Below are positions 27,191 through 35,204 of a DNA stretch of 64,000 nucleotides, in pieces. The notes under the pieces are model-generated. The model was not told where the DNA came from. It saw only the letters and a list, made by a program, of their open reading frames with translations, and made no database searches. The stretch comes from Lachnospiraceae bacterium (GTDB lineage: Bacteria > Bacillota > Clostridia > Lachnospirales > Lachnospiraceae). The stretch is from positions 62,001-126,000 of the forward strand of contig JAFTXG010000004.1 in NCBI GenBank assembly GCA_017461725.1, read 5' to 3'. Each line of letters opens with the position of its first letter. The first letter of the stretch is position 1. The position numbers and the translations under genes are program-made.

Positions 27191-28264
27191 TCAACCAAAA
27201 TAGCCGCTGGTAATCCATGCAACCAGATAAGCCATCACACCTGCAACGGTGGGGGAGCTTACCCATGCCACAGCAATGCGCTTCAGCACGCCGAAACGTA
27301 CATTCTTTGCACCCTTGGTCAGACCTGCACCGATAACTGCACCAACAACAGCCTGGGATGTGGATACGGGGATACCCATCCAGTTGCCCATGATGACGAT
27401 GGTCAGTGCCATACCGATGATAACCACAAATCCCTCAATCTGGTTCAGCGGTGCGATACTGCTTCCTACGGTCATCATAACCTTCTTGGAATAGGTAAGT
27501 ACACCGAGCGCAATGGCGATACCGCCGATCACTGCAGTCACCTGTGCGCTGGTCAGCAGGTTTGCTGCCACGCCGGTGGTCTCAAAGAAAGGATCGTAGT
27601 ACAGTGCCGTCACGTTAGCGGAACTGTTCATACCGATACTGTAGGAAGCGAATGCTCCTGCGCCCAGATATCCGATACGGATCATGGTGTCATAATGGGC
27701 CAGACTGGTCAGTCGTTTCTCCAGGAACTTATGAACGAGCTTTACCAGAACGAACGAGATGATCGCCGCTCCCACCGGGTTGATGACCCAGGTCATGGCA
27801 AACTTCTCGATCTGAGGAAGATTTACCGCCAGAATCGCAGGATCGGAGTAATCCGCATAGAACAGACCCCAGCCGATGATCGCACCGGTGATGGACTGGT
27901 TAGCTGATACGGGGAACTCCAGACAGCTCATAATAAATACAGTAACACCTGCACAGATGAAGATGATCGCAGCCTTCAGTGCTGATTTCAGCCGAAGCTC
28001 CTCTACCGTTCCGTTTGCAATTGCATTTTTCACAGCCTCCTCAGAAGCCGTTACTTCGTTACTGGTGGACAGCTCTGCCACCTTTCCGATGTTGTTTTCT
28101 CCGGCCAGAAATGCGCCGATCACAACCAATACCGCGATGATCCAGATGGCATGACGGTACTTAACTACGCCGGTCGCAACAGCGGTACCGAATGCGTTTG
28201 CCGCATCGTTCGTACCCAGAGACCAGCCCATAAAAACGCCCGCAAGCAATAATAAATATATCAT
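27191..28264 (-). CDS. pit: Inorganic phosphate transporter, PiT family
   Basis: About 357 residues with ten or so membrane helices. The repeated PiT signature GTNDAANAFGTAV is at the N-terminus and its partner WMGIPVSTSQAVVGAVIGAG is in the second half. PiT proteins move phosphate with a cation. A TTG start overlapping the upstream stop is possible, but the ATG at 28264 has better spacing from the AAAGG site. It is coupled to the DUF47 gene upstream, the normal pairing for this family. Confidence 0.94.
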   Translation of the reverse strand: MIYLLLLAGVFMGWSLGTNDAANAFGTAVATGVVKYRHAIWIIAVLVVIGAFLAGENNIGKVAELSTSNEVTASEEAVKNAIANGTVEELRLKSALKAAIIFICAGVTVFIMSCLEFPVSANQSITGAIIGWGLFYADYSDPAILAVNLPQIEKFAMTWVINPVGAAIISFVLVKLVHKFLEKRLTSLAHYDTMIRIGYLGAGAFASYSIGMNSSANVTALYYDPFFETTGVAANLLTSAQVTAVIGGIAIALGVLTYSKKVMMTVGSSIAPLNQIEGFVVIIGMALTIVIMGNWMGIPVSTSQAVVGAVIGAGLTKGAKNVRFGVLKRIAVAWVSSPTVAGVMAYLVAWITSGYFG

Positions 28265-28269
28265 TTGAC

Positions 28270-28932
28270 TCAAGCCTTTCTGGTAATCAACATAATCTGA
28301 ATTCTGTCTGCGATATCCTCAATAATATCGGAAACGTCACAAACCAGCTCCACAAAGTTAGCCAGCTGCATACGCTCTGCCAGATCATTTTTCTGCGCAT
28401 AGATGCGCTCGTACAGATCCATCTCAATCTCATCTACTTCGCTCTCAAGATCGCGGATCTCATCCAGAATCGCATGATCCTTCAACAGCTCGTCAAACCT
28501 GGAGAACAGCTTGCCAATGGCCGTAACCAGTACACTGAACTCCTTCTGAGTGATCGCCATAATCTTCAGGATCTCCTCAGTATACTCCTTAGGGAAACGG
28601 AACTTCTGCAGAACCATCATCTCTGCAACATGCTCACACTTGTTTGCGATCTTATCACACTTGGATGCAACGTCGATCAGTTCTGATCGGGTAGCCGGCA
28701 AATAAGCCACATTATTCAGCGACTCAATCATCGCGCGCAGCGAACGGTCCGCTGCTCCCTCCATCTGATAAACGCTCTCTGCCAGCGCACGCAGGGTCTC
28801 AATGCTGGTGCCATGATCAACAGCTGCCTTGGTAAAATTGGAAAAGCTTACCAGACATCCCTCTACATCCTTGATCTGCTCCAAAATCAGAGTGTGAACC
28901 TTGGCTGTGTTACTCTTAGAAAAGATACCCAT
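28270..28932 (-). CDS. DUF47 family (PhoU-like) partner of the phosphate transporter
   Basis: 220 residues, all helical, matching the PhoU-related DUF47/TIGR00153 family (EIEMDLYERIYAQKNDLAERM, ISDIIEDIADRIQIML). These proteins bind metal clusters and are encoded with Pit transporters, whose activity they are thought to regulate. First gene of the operon, with a GGAGGAGG ribosome site and the promoter and Pho-box-like repeats upstream. Confidence 0.9.
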   Translation of the reverse strand: MGIFSKSNTAKVHTLILEQIKDVEGCLVSFSNFTKAAVDHGTSIETLRALAESVYQMEGAADRSLRAMIESLNNVAYLPATRSELIDVASKCDKIANKCEHVAEMMVLQKFRFPKEYTEEILKIMAITQKEFSVLVTAIGKLFSRFDELLKDHAILDEIRDLESEVDEIEMDLYERIYAQKNDLAERMQLANFVELVCDVSDIIEDIADRIQIMLITRKA

Positions 28933-28976
28933 ATGTTACGACCTCCTCCATCTATACATTTATTTTCTATCTTTAA

Positions 28977-29005
28977 ATATTACCAATATTCATAATTAGT
29001 GTCAA
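28977..29005 (-). promoter_or_regulatory. Promoter of the DUF47-pit operon
   Basis: Reverse strand TTGACA (29000-29005), 17-base spacer, TAATAT (28977-28982). Confidence 0.85.
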
Positions 29006-29009
29006 TCAG

Positions 29010-29058
29010 CCTTAACAAAGTTTAACTTATGTTTAACATTACTTTTGTCCATTTTTAA
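29010..29058 (-). promoter_or_regulatory. Candidate Pho box: phased TTAAA repeats
   Basis: On the reverse strand, TTAAAC at 29031-29036 and 29020-29025 are 11 bases apart, TTAAGG follows at 29010-29015 and TTAAAA precedes by exactly two periods at 29053-29058. Direct TTAACA-like hexamers at 11-base spacing just upstream of the -35 are the form of a Bacillus-type PhoP site, and the gene downstream is a phosphate transporter. Confidence 0.55.
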
Positions 29059-29078
29059 CAATAAAACGTTTTTCATCC

Positions 29079-29115
29079 AAAAAAAGAGCGCATGAATAAT
29101 TTTATTCACGCACTC
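29079..29115 (-). terminator. Rho-independent terminator of the MerR-like gene
   Basis: 14-bp stem (29086-29099 with 29102-29115, two G-U pairs) and a T-run on the reverse strand, about ten bases after the stop. Confidence 0.88.
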
Positions 29116-29124
29116 CTGTTAATT

Positions 29125-29874
29125 TTAGTTTATTGAATATGTTCTCTTTTTCCAACGCCTCCGGTTCCCTTTTCCATGGGTGATCGTCGCTGCCGCTTCT
29201 GCCCGGTATCTGCCCTTCTGCTGTCGGCTGCGGATTGACAGATCCAGTTCCTTGAACCGTTCCTCCTCCCGCTCCTCTCGTTCCCGGTCAAGGTAATTCA
29301 TTTCCTTAATCACCCGATTGCTCACCTGATCACTGATTTCGTCACTGATCCGGTCAAACTCAGACTCCATGGCATCCACAAGGATCTCCGCCATCAGCTT
29401 GCGGAATTCTCTCATTTTTTCCTGCTGCTGAGCTGCGGCCACGGCTATGTATGGCGAGGCATCCTCCCCCATTTTCCCCGTATGATTTTCCGGCGGAAGG
29501 ACCAGCGGCAGCCTGATCTTATCATCCGGCCCATTCCCATCCTTCTGACCGCTATCTCCCTCGCTGTCTTCATTCCACATTTCGCCCGGTTTATCCGTCT
29601 GCTCCTCCCCGGGATCATTCTGTTCCCGGACCTCAGCGGCAAATGCCTTTTCCCGCTCCATCTCCTCCAGACACTGTTTGATTTCCTTCAACTGATATCC
29701 CTGTCGCTTCAGCTCCTTGATCGTTCTGAATATTTCCAGCTGGACGTCCGTATAATAGCGATGTCCCAGATCATTCCTTGGTATCTTTAATGCAAGTTCT
29801 TCTTCCCAGTATCGCAACACGTGAGACTCCTCATCCACCAGACGTGAAGCCTCCGAAATTAAATAATGGGACAC
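29125..29874 (-). CDS. MerR-type helix-turn-helix protein with long charged tail
   Basis: 249 residues. The N-terminal 70 form a MerR-like winged helix (LISEASRLVDEESHVLRYWEEEL, HRYYTDVQLEIFRTIKELKRQGYQLKEIKQCL). The middle is acidic and low-complexity, and the C-terminal part is a charged coiled coil (about 145-215) ending in a basic tail. There is no effector domain, so it may be a structural or DNA-bridging protein of the RacA type rather than a metal sensor. GTG start with a GGAGAAGGA site. Confidence 0.75.
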   Translation of the reverse strand: MSHYLISEASRLVDEESHVLRYWEEELALKIPRNDLGHRYYTDVQLEIFRTIKELKRQGYQLKEIKQCLEEMEREKAFAAEVREQNDPGEEQTDKPGEMWNEDSEGDSGQKDGNGPDDKIRLPLVLPPENHTGKMGEDASPYIAVAAAQQQEKMREFRKLMAEILVDAMESEFDRISDEISDQVSNRVIKEMNYLDREREEREEERFKELDLSIRSRQQKGRYRAEAAATITHGKGNRRRWKKRTYSIN

Positions 29875-30040
29875 GAGTTTCCTTCTCCTTTCCGCAAACT
29901 TTGCTTAAAGTATAACAGAGAGAAAAAAGCTTGGCTATCCTCAACTCGTCCCAATATTCAACCTTAATCCGGCCCCAATCGACAAAACAGCCCGCCGATG
30001 AGCGTTCTTCCGCTTCGACAGGCTGCATATCATTTAATTC

Positions 30041-30646
30041 TTATTTGTCACCAAGCGCTTTTCCTGCCTGCTTCTTTTTAGGTGCAGGCCTCTTCACACT
30101 GTACCCGAAGGTCCCCAGCTTCTCACCCAGCGTAAAATACGTTCCATGGGAATAGGCGATAGGCTCTGCCGCCGTCAGGCTGAATTTTCCGTTCTCATCC
30201 AAATAGGCCTCGGCCGCGTGGACAGCCACCACCTCAGCCAGAAACATATGATGGGACCCTAATTCCTTGATCTCCGTCACCTTACACTCGATATTCACCG
30301 GACTCTCCCCGATCATCGGTGCGTTAACCACAGATGCCTCTTCCTTTGTCAGATGCATCGCCTCGAATTTATCCACATCACGGCCGCTTCTCACTCCACA
30401 GAAATCGGTGGCCTTCGCCAGCTTTCTCGTGGTCAGATTGATGACAAACGCCCCAGTCTCCCTGATCATCTGATAAGAATATCGGCTGGGTCTGACCGAA
30501 ATGTAGGTCATGGCCGGGTCAGAGCAGACTGTGCCTGTCCATGCAATGGTAAGCACATTGTCATGACCGTCCTTGTCACGGCAGGTGACCAGCACCGCCG
30601 GCAGCGGGTAAAGCATATTGCCGGGCTTCCAAGATTGTTTCGCCAT
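30041..30646 (-). CDS. Flavin reductase-like protein
   Basis: 201 residues of the flavin reductase-like FMN-binding split-barrel family (LYPLPAVLVTCRDKDGHDNVLTIAWTGTVCSDPAMTYISVRPSRYSY-type opening; FVINLTTRKLAKATDFCGVRSGRDVDKF). Members bind FMN and act as reductases or electron carriers; in anaerobes the partner is often unknown. It stands alone, with a short gap to a repeat-like element on one side and the MerR-like gene on the other. Confidence 0.88.
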   Translation of the reverse strand: MAKQSWKPGNMLYPLPAVLVTCRDKDGHDNVLTIAWTGTVCSDPAMTYISVRPSRYSYQMIRETGAFVINLTTRKLAKATDFCGVRSGRDVDKFEAMHLTKEEASVVNAPMIGESPVNIECKVTEIKELGSHHMFLAEVVAVHAAEAYLDENGKFSLTAAEPIAYSHGTYFTLGEKLGTFGYSVKRPAPKKKQAGKALGDK

Positions 30647-30684
30647 AGTTTTCCTCCACTTTCTATCTATAAGAGGCCATCACA

Positions 30685-30886
30685 CAATGTTTGGCAACGT
30701 CCTTTTCTGCGAGAGGGACCGACAGGACGTATTGCGAATAGCGGTTAGGGACGCAAAAGTCGCATCTGCGACGAAGCGCCCACGAGACTTTTCCGCTGCG
30801 AGGATGAGCGGATCGGGAGCGCGGTTTTCAGGTTTATTTCCTGGCAGTCCCCTCCTACGCTCAACGTAAAAGGCCGCCAAACATTG
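30685..30886. repeat. 202-base element bounded by 11-bp perfect inverted repeats
   Basis: CAATGTTTGGC (30685-30695) and GCCAAACATTG (30876-30886) bound a gene-free, GC-rich block between the flavin reductase and dnaB. The inside can be read as a 66-codon frame on the reverse strand, but it has no ribosome site and an arginine-rich, low-information product. A non-autonomous repeat (MITE-like) or a folded RNA fits better. I have an unverified impression of similar sequence recurring in related genomes. Confidence 0.5.
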
Positions 30887-30904
30887 CTTGACAGCCCAAA
30901 ATTA

Positions 30905-32254
30905 TCAATTTCCCGTCTGACCGGGCATCGCCGCGCTGGTGTACTTCATGAACTCAGCCAGCCATACCAGATTTACGGTACCCACAGGGCCGTTTCTCTG
31001 CTTAGCGATAATGATCTCGGTGATACCCTTGTCTGTGGTATCTTTATTGTAATATTCGTCACGGTAAATAAACATTACCACGTCGGCATCCTGCTCAATA
31101 GAGCCGGACTCACGCAGGTCTGACAGCATCGGACGCTTGTCGGTACGACTCTCCACCGCACGGCTCAGCTGTGACAGTGCGATTACCGGCACATTCAGCT
31201 CCCTCGCCAGACCCTTCAGCGAACGGGAGATCTCAGCCACCTCCTGCTGACGGTTGTCCTGATTCTTTTTACTTCCGGTCATCAACTGCAGGTAGTCGAT
31301 GATAATCATACCCAGTCCCTGCTCCAGCTTGAACTTACGGCACTTGCTGCGCAGCTCGCTGATGGAAATACTGGGGGTATCGTCGATGATCAGCCTGGAA
31401 TTGCCGATAACGCCTGCGCTCTCGATCAGCTTATCCCAATCCTCGTCAGTCAGCGAACCGTTTCGCAGATTCTGCGCATTTACGCGGGATTCCTGTGCAA
31501 ACAGACGGTTTACCAGCTGCTCCTTGGACATCTCGAGGCTGAATATGGCTACGGATTTTCCTTTTTTGAACGCCACATGCTGGGCAATATTTAACACAAA
31601 CGCGGTCTTACCCATGGAGGGACGCGCCGCGATCAGGATCATATCCGAGGGCTGAAATCCGCTGGTCATATAGTCCAGATCCACAAATCCGCTGGGTACG
31701 CCGGTGACGGCGCTCTTATTTTTCGCGGCCGCCTCGATGCGTGCCAGCACATTCAATGCCACCTGGCGGATGGACACGAACTCTCCCGCATTACTGTCCT
31801 TCAGCAGATTGAACACCTTTTTCTCGGTTTCCTGCAGAATATCATCCACACTCTGAGTGCCGGCGTAACAGTCATTGATGATCTCTTCATTTGTCTGAAT
31901 CAGCCGACGCATCACCGCCTTATCATGGACGATCTGGGCATAGGACTTTATGTTCGCCGAGGTGGGGACTGCGTTGAGCAGCTCCCTGACCATATCCAGA
32001 CTGTACACCTCGGGAGCCACATTTTTCTCCTTGAGGCGGTCCTGCAAGGTCACCAGATCCACCGGCTTGCCTTCGTTGTGCAGCTCGGCCATCGCCTCGA
32101 ACATGACACCATATTGATGATAATAAAAATCCTCCGGGTGAAGGATCTCCGTGGCCGACGTGATCGCCTCACGGTCCATCAGCATGGCTCCGATCACAGA
32201 CTGCTCGGCCTCAACGCTGTTGGGCATGACCCTTCTGATTACCGATTCTTCCAT
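30905..32254 (-). CDS. dnaB: Replicative DNA helicase DnaB
   Basis: 449 residues, full length. N-terminal DnaG-binding domain (PNSVEAEQSVIGAMLMDREA) and C-terminal RecA-like motor with Walker A ARPSMGKTAF, Walker B MIIIDYLQLM, and the arginine-containing SQLSRAVESR motif. It unwinds DNA at the fork. The open frame extends 27 bases further up, but the ATG at 32254 carries GGAGGAAACT before it and is preferred. It follows rplI and gdpP, the usual Firmicutes order. Confidence 0.98.
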   Translation of the reverse strand: MEESVIRRVMPNSVEAEQSVIGAMLMDREAITSATEILHPEDFYYHQYGVMFEAMAELHNEGKPVDLVTLQDRLKEKNVAPEVYSLDMVRELLNAVPTSANIKSYAQIVHDKAVMRRLIQTNEEIINDCYAGTQSVDDILQETEKKVFNLLKDSNAGEFVSIRQVALNVLARIEAAAKNKSAVTGVPSGFVDLDYMTSGFQPSDMILIAARPSMGKTAFVLNIAQHVAFKKGKSVAIFSLEMSKEQLVNRLFAQESRVNAQNLRNGSLTDEDWDKLIESAGVIGNSRLIIDDTPSISISELRSKCRKFKLEQGLGMIIIDYLQLMTGSKKNQDNRQQEVAEISRSLKGLARELNVPVIALSQLSRAVESRTDKRPMLSDLRESGSIEQDADVVMFIYRDEYYNKDTTDKGITEIIIAKQRNGPVGTVNLVWLAEFMKYTSAAMPGQTGN

Positions 32255-32583
32255 AGTTTCCTCCGGGGGGTTGCCAACCATCCGGCGAGAATTTGTTCTT
32301 TCGCCGCAGACACGTTGATTTTTGCGCTCCGCTCCGCCCTTGATTAATCATCATTTTGCCTCCATCAAACCGGGTCGGACAAAATGATGATACGTATGCT
32401 CGCGTCGCCTGCAAAAATCTGCCTATCGTCTGCTTACGAAAAACAAATTTCTACGCCTATAAATTGGCAAGCCCATATAAACACTGCTCGTTTGCTCGCC
32501 TGTAAACAGGCTTTGCAAACTATTATCTTCTGAATCTTCCTTATTTAAGGATATCACCAGGTTTAAGACATCTATAGTATAGA
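32255..32583. repeat. Gene-free gap between rplI and dnaB with inverted repeats
   Basis: About 330 bases with no gene. ATCATCATTTTG (32347-32358) and its complement (32380-32391) form a perfect 12-bp stem with a 21-base loop, and a short GCCTG/CAGGC hairpin lies near 32500. A short reverse frame crossing the region lacks a ribosome site. The only evident use is the dnaB ribosome site at its end; the rest resembles dispersed intergenic repeat DNA. Confidence 0.45.
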
Positions 32584-33030
32584 TTACTTGCCGGATACAT
32601 GTACCTTCAAGGTAGCGGTCACGTCTCTGTGCAGACGGATGGATACGTTGTGTACGCCCAGAGTCTTGATGGGCTCGTCCAGCACGATCTTCTTTTTATC
32701 CAGCTCAAGACCCAGCTGGGCCTTCGCCGCCGCCGCGATCTCCTTGGAGGACACGGAGCCGAATACCTTACCCTCCACGCCGCTCTTTACGGACAATTCC
32801 ACCTTTTTCTCCGCCAGATCGGCTGCCAGCTGCTTTGCATTCTCCAGCTGCTCCTTAGCCACCTTGTCAGCGTGAGCCTTCTGCAGCTTCAGATCATTTA
32901 AGTTGGAAGCGTTCGCCTCCACGCCCAGCTTCTTGGGCAGAATAAAGTTACGGGCATATCCGTCGCTCACCTCAACGGTCTGTCCCTTTTTTCCCAATGA
33001 TTTTACATCCTGTAACAATACGACTTTCAT
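32584..33030 (-). CDS. rplI: 50S ribosomal protein L9
   Basis: 148 residues, full length. The N-terminal L9 signature is MKVVLLQDVKSLGKKGQTVEV...GYARNFILPKKLG, then the long connecting helix and a C-terminal domain ending in a DVTATLKVHVSG strand. Its start overlaps the gdpP stop by one base (TGATG), so it is translationally coupled to gdpP. Confidence 0.99.
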   Translation of the reverse strand: MKVVLLQDVKSLGKKGQTVEVSDGYARNFILPKKLGVEANASNLNDLKLQKAHADKVAKEQLENAKQLAADLAEKKVELSVKSGVEGKVFGSVSSKEIAAAAKAQLGLELDKKKIVLDEPIKTLGVHNVSIRLHRDVTATLKVHVSGK

Positions 33031-35099
33031 CAGATTTCTCCTCTCTCGATCATTCCTTTTACGGTTTCTTTTACCAGTTCCTTCGCCTGCGCCACGGTAC
33101 AGTCTCTCATCTGCGCTCCGGCAGCGCTTAAGTGACCGCCTCCACCCAGACGCTCCATGATGATCTGTACATTTACCTCGTCGATGGAGCGGGCACTGAT
33201 ATATATCTGATTCTGATATTCACACAATACAAACGCAGCCTTGATCCCGATGATATTTAACAGCTCGTTGGCCGCCTGCGCGCTGACGATGTTCGGATTC
33301 TCCAGCTCTGCCGCGGGACACTCGCTGACGGCAAATCCATCTGCAAACAGCTCCGCCTCACTGATCGCCTTTGCCTTCGCCCGACTGTCCTCCAGATTAT
33401 CGCGGAACATCTTGCGGACTCTGGTCACATCAGCTCCGTTGCGTCTTAAGAACGCCGCCGCCTCAAAGGTGCGGACACCGGTCTTATTCATGAAGTTATT
33501 TGTATCCACCATCATGCCGGCATACATGGTATCCGCCTCAAGGGGTCTTAGCTTGATCCCGTCACCCACATACTGCAGAATCTCTGCCACCATCTCGCAG
33601 GTCGAGGACGCGTAGGGCTCCACGTAGGAGAGCACTGCATCCTCCACGCTGTCCGCCATCTGGCGATGATGATCGATAACTACCACGTTGGGCATCCACT
33701 CGATCAGATCAGGGCACTCGGTATAGCTGGAGCGATTGACATCCACCATAATCATCAGGGTGTTCTCATCCGCCAGCTCCACCGCCTGCGTTTCATTGAT
33801 AATCATCTCCTCGGGATACTCCGGATTATTCATGAACCGCTCAACCATCGGTATCATGGCACTGGGCAGCTCACTGATGATAATATGCGCCTCCTTGTCC
33901 AGAACAGTGGCGATCTTAAACATGCCGACTGCCGCTCCGAAGGCATCACTGTCAATATTTTTATGGCCCAGGATCATAATCCGCTCTTTGCTGCTGATAA
34001 TCTCCTCCAGCGCATGCGCCTTGACTCTGGCCTTCACGCGGGTACTCTTTCCGGTCTGCTCGCTCTTTCCGCCGTAAAAGGAAATGGTCTCCCCATCCTT
34101 CACCACAACCTGATCGCCGCCGCGGCCAAGGGCCATGTCAATGGCGGTGCGGGCATACTCATAGCTCTCCGCCAGCGTCTCACCGCCCACACCGAAGCCG
34201 ATACTTAAGGTGGCCGCCATATCATTTCCAATATTGACTGCCTTCGCCTCGCCCAGAATCGGGAACTTCGCCTCACAGAGGGCAGCCAGCTGTACCTTCT
34301 GCATGACCACAAAATATTTATCTGACTCCGTCTTTCTCACGATACCGCCTGCGTTGGCAATACTTTTATTGATCCGTCGGTCGATCAGCGCTACCAGAAG
34401 GGAACGGCGCACCTCCTCGACACTCTCCAGCATCTCGTCATAATTATCCAGATAGATCAGTCCCACGACCATCTTCTGCTGCTCGATCTGATGCTCATAC
34501 TCCACCCGGTAGGTCTCGTCAAACAGGCAGGCAAACACCAGCTTAAGCTTTCCATCGTCCTCCGATCCCTGCTGCACAGTCGGCAGGACAGCCCCATCCT
34601 GCTCACCGAGAAGTTCTCCCGCGTCGGTATGTACGGGACGCACATCCAGTCGATAATAGCGCTCCCCGTAAACCACATCATAGGACGCAGACTTATATAC
34701 CGGGAATACTCTCTTTTTCTTTAGCTCGGGGAAAATATCCTTCAGCTTGCGATCATTTCTGCGACCCACAACCTCCCGGAATGCAGGGTTCATCCAAAGA
34801 ATCTCTCCCCTCTCATCCAACATGGCATAGGGGATGTCCATCTCCTCCAGCAGCTGTTTCTGAATCCCCATGTACTCCACAGCAAACTCTGCCAAGTCTC
34901 TCATCAGACTGCGGCGGCGCAGAAAATAAAATCCACAGGTCACTGCGGCCATGATCAGCACAAAAATCGTCAGCATGACACCTGCACGCAGATCCACAAA
35001 ATAAATGCCGATATTCATCACCGCCAGACAGGCAGTGGTCACGATGGGCCAGCCCATATTTGTTCTCAGTTTTCGGGATAAATCACGCGTTGTTTCCAT
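33030..35099 (-). CDS. gdpP: Cyclic-di-AMP phosphodiesterase GdpP
   Basis: About 689 residues. Two N-terminal membrane helices, a PAS-like domain, a degenerate GGDEF domain (MVVGLIYLDNYDEML onward) and a C-terminal DHH/DHHA1 phosphoesterase with ILGHKNIDSDAFG (metal-binding His and Asp residues) and VVIDHHRQ, ending GGGGHLSAAGAQ. It degrades cyclic di-AMP and so affects potassium balance and cell-wall stress. The ATG at 35099 is chosen: it has a GGAG site, whereas the one at 35120 lies almost at the expected transcription start. Confidence 0.96.
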   Translation of the reverse strand: METTRDLSRKLRTNMGWPIVTTACLAVMNIGIYFVDLRAGVMLTIFVLIMAAVTCGFYFLRRRSLMRDLAEFAVEYMGIQKQLLEEMDIPYAMLDERGEILWMNPAFREVVGRRNDRKLKDIFPELKKKRVFPVYKSASYDVVYGERYYRLDVRPVHTDAGELLGEQDGAVLPTVQQGSEDDGKLKLVFACLFDETYRVEYEHQIEQQKMVVGLIYLDNYDEMLESVEEVRRSLLVALIDRRINKSIANAGGIVRKTESDKYFVVMQKVQLAALCEAKFPILGEAKAVNIGNDMAATLSIGFGVGGETLAESYEYARTAIDMALGRGGDQVVVKDGETISFYGGKSEQTGKSTRVKARVKAHALEEIISSKERIMILGHKNIDSDAFGAAVGMFKIATVLDKEAHIIISELPSAMIPMVERFMNNPEYPEEMIINETQAVELADENTLMIMVDVNRSSYTECPDLIEWMPNVVVIDHHRQMADSVEDAVLSYVEPYASSTCEMVAEILQYVGDGIKLRPLEADTMYAGMMVDTNNFMNKTGVRTFEAAAFLRRNGADVTRVRKMFRDNLEDSRAKAKAISEAELFADGFAVSECPAAELENPNIVSAQAANELLNIIGIKAAFVLCEYQNQIYISARSIDEVNVQIIMERLGGGGHLSAAGAQMRDCTVAQAKELVKETVKGMIERGEI

Positions 35100-35129
35100 T
35101 TGACTCTCCGTTTCGGGCATATATAGTTA

Positions 35130-35158
35130 ACTATAGCACGATTCTGCAATTCGTGCAA
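35130..35158 (-). promoter_or_regulatory. gdpP-rplI promoter
   Basis: Reverse strand TTGCAC (35153-35158), 17-base spacer, TATAGT (35130-35135), ending about 30 bases before the chosen gdpP start. Confidence 0.8.
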
Positions 35159-35159
35159 G

Positions 35160-35190
35160 TAAAAGCGGGAGGCCGAATCGACCTCCCGCT
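35160..35190 (-). terminator. Rho-independent terminator of the ABC exporter operon
   Basis: Reverse strand AGCGGGAGG and CCTCCCGCT around a nine-base loop, followed by TTTTACTT, shortly after the second exporter gene. Confidence 0.85.
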
Positions 35191-35204
35191 ATGATTTCTC
35201 TCAT

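Noticed and set aside
30680-30880. 66-codon reverse frame within the inverted-repeat element
   Set aside because: No ribosome site and repeat-like sequence; treated as part of the element.
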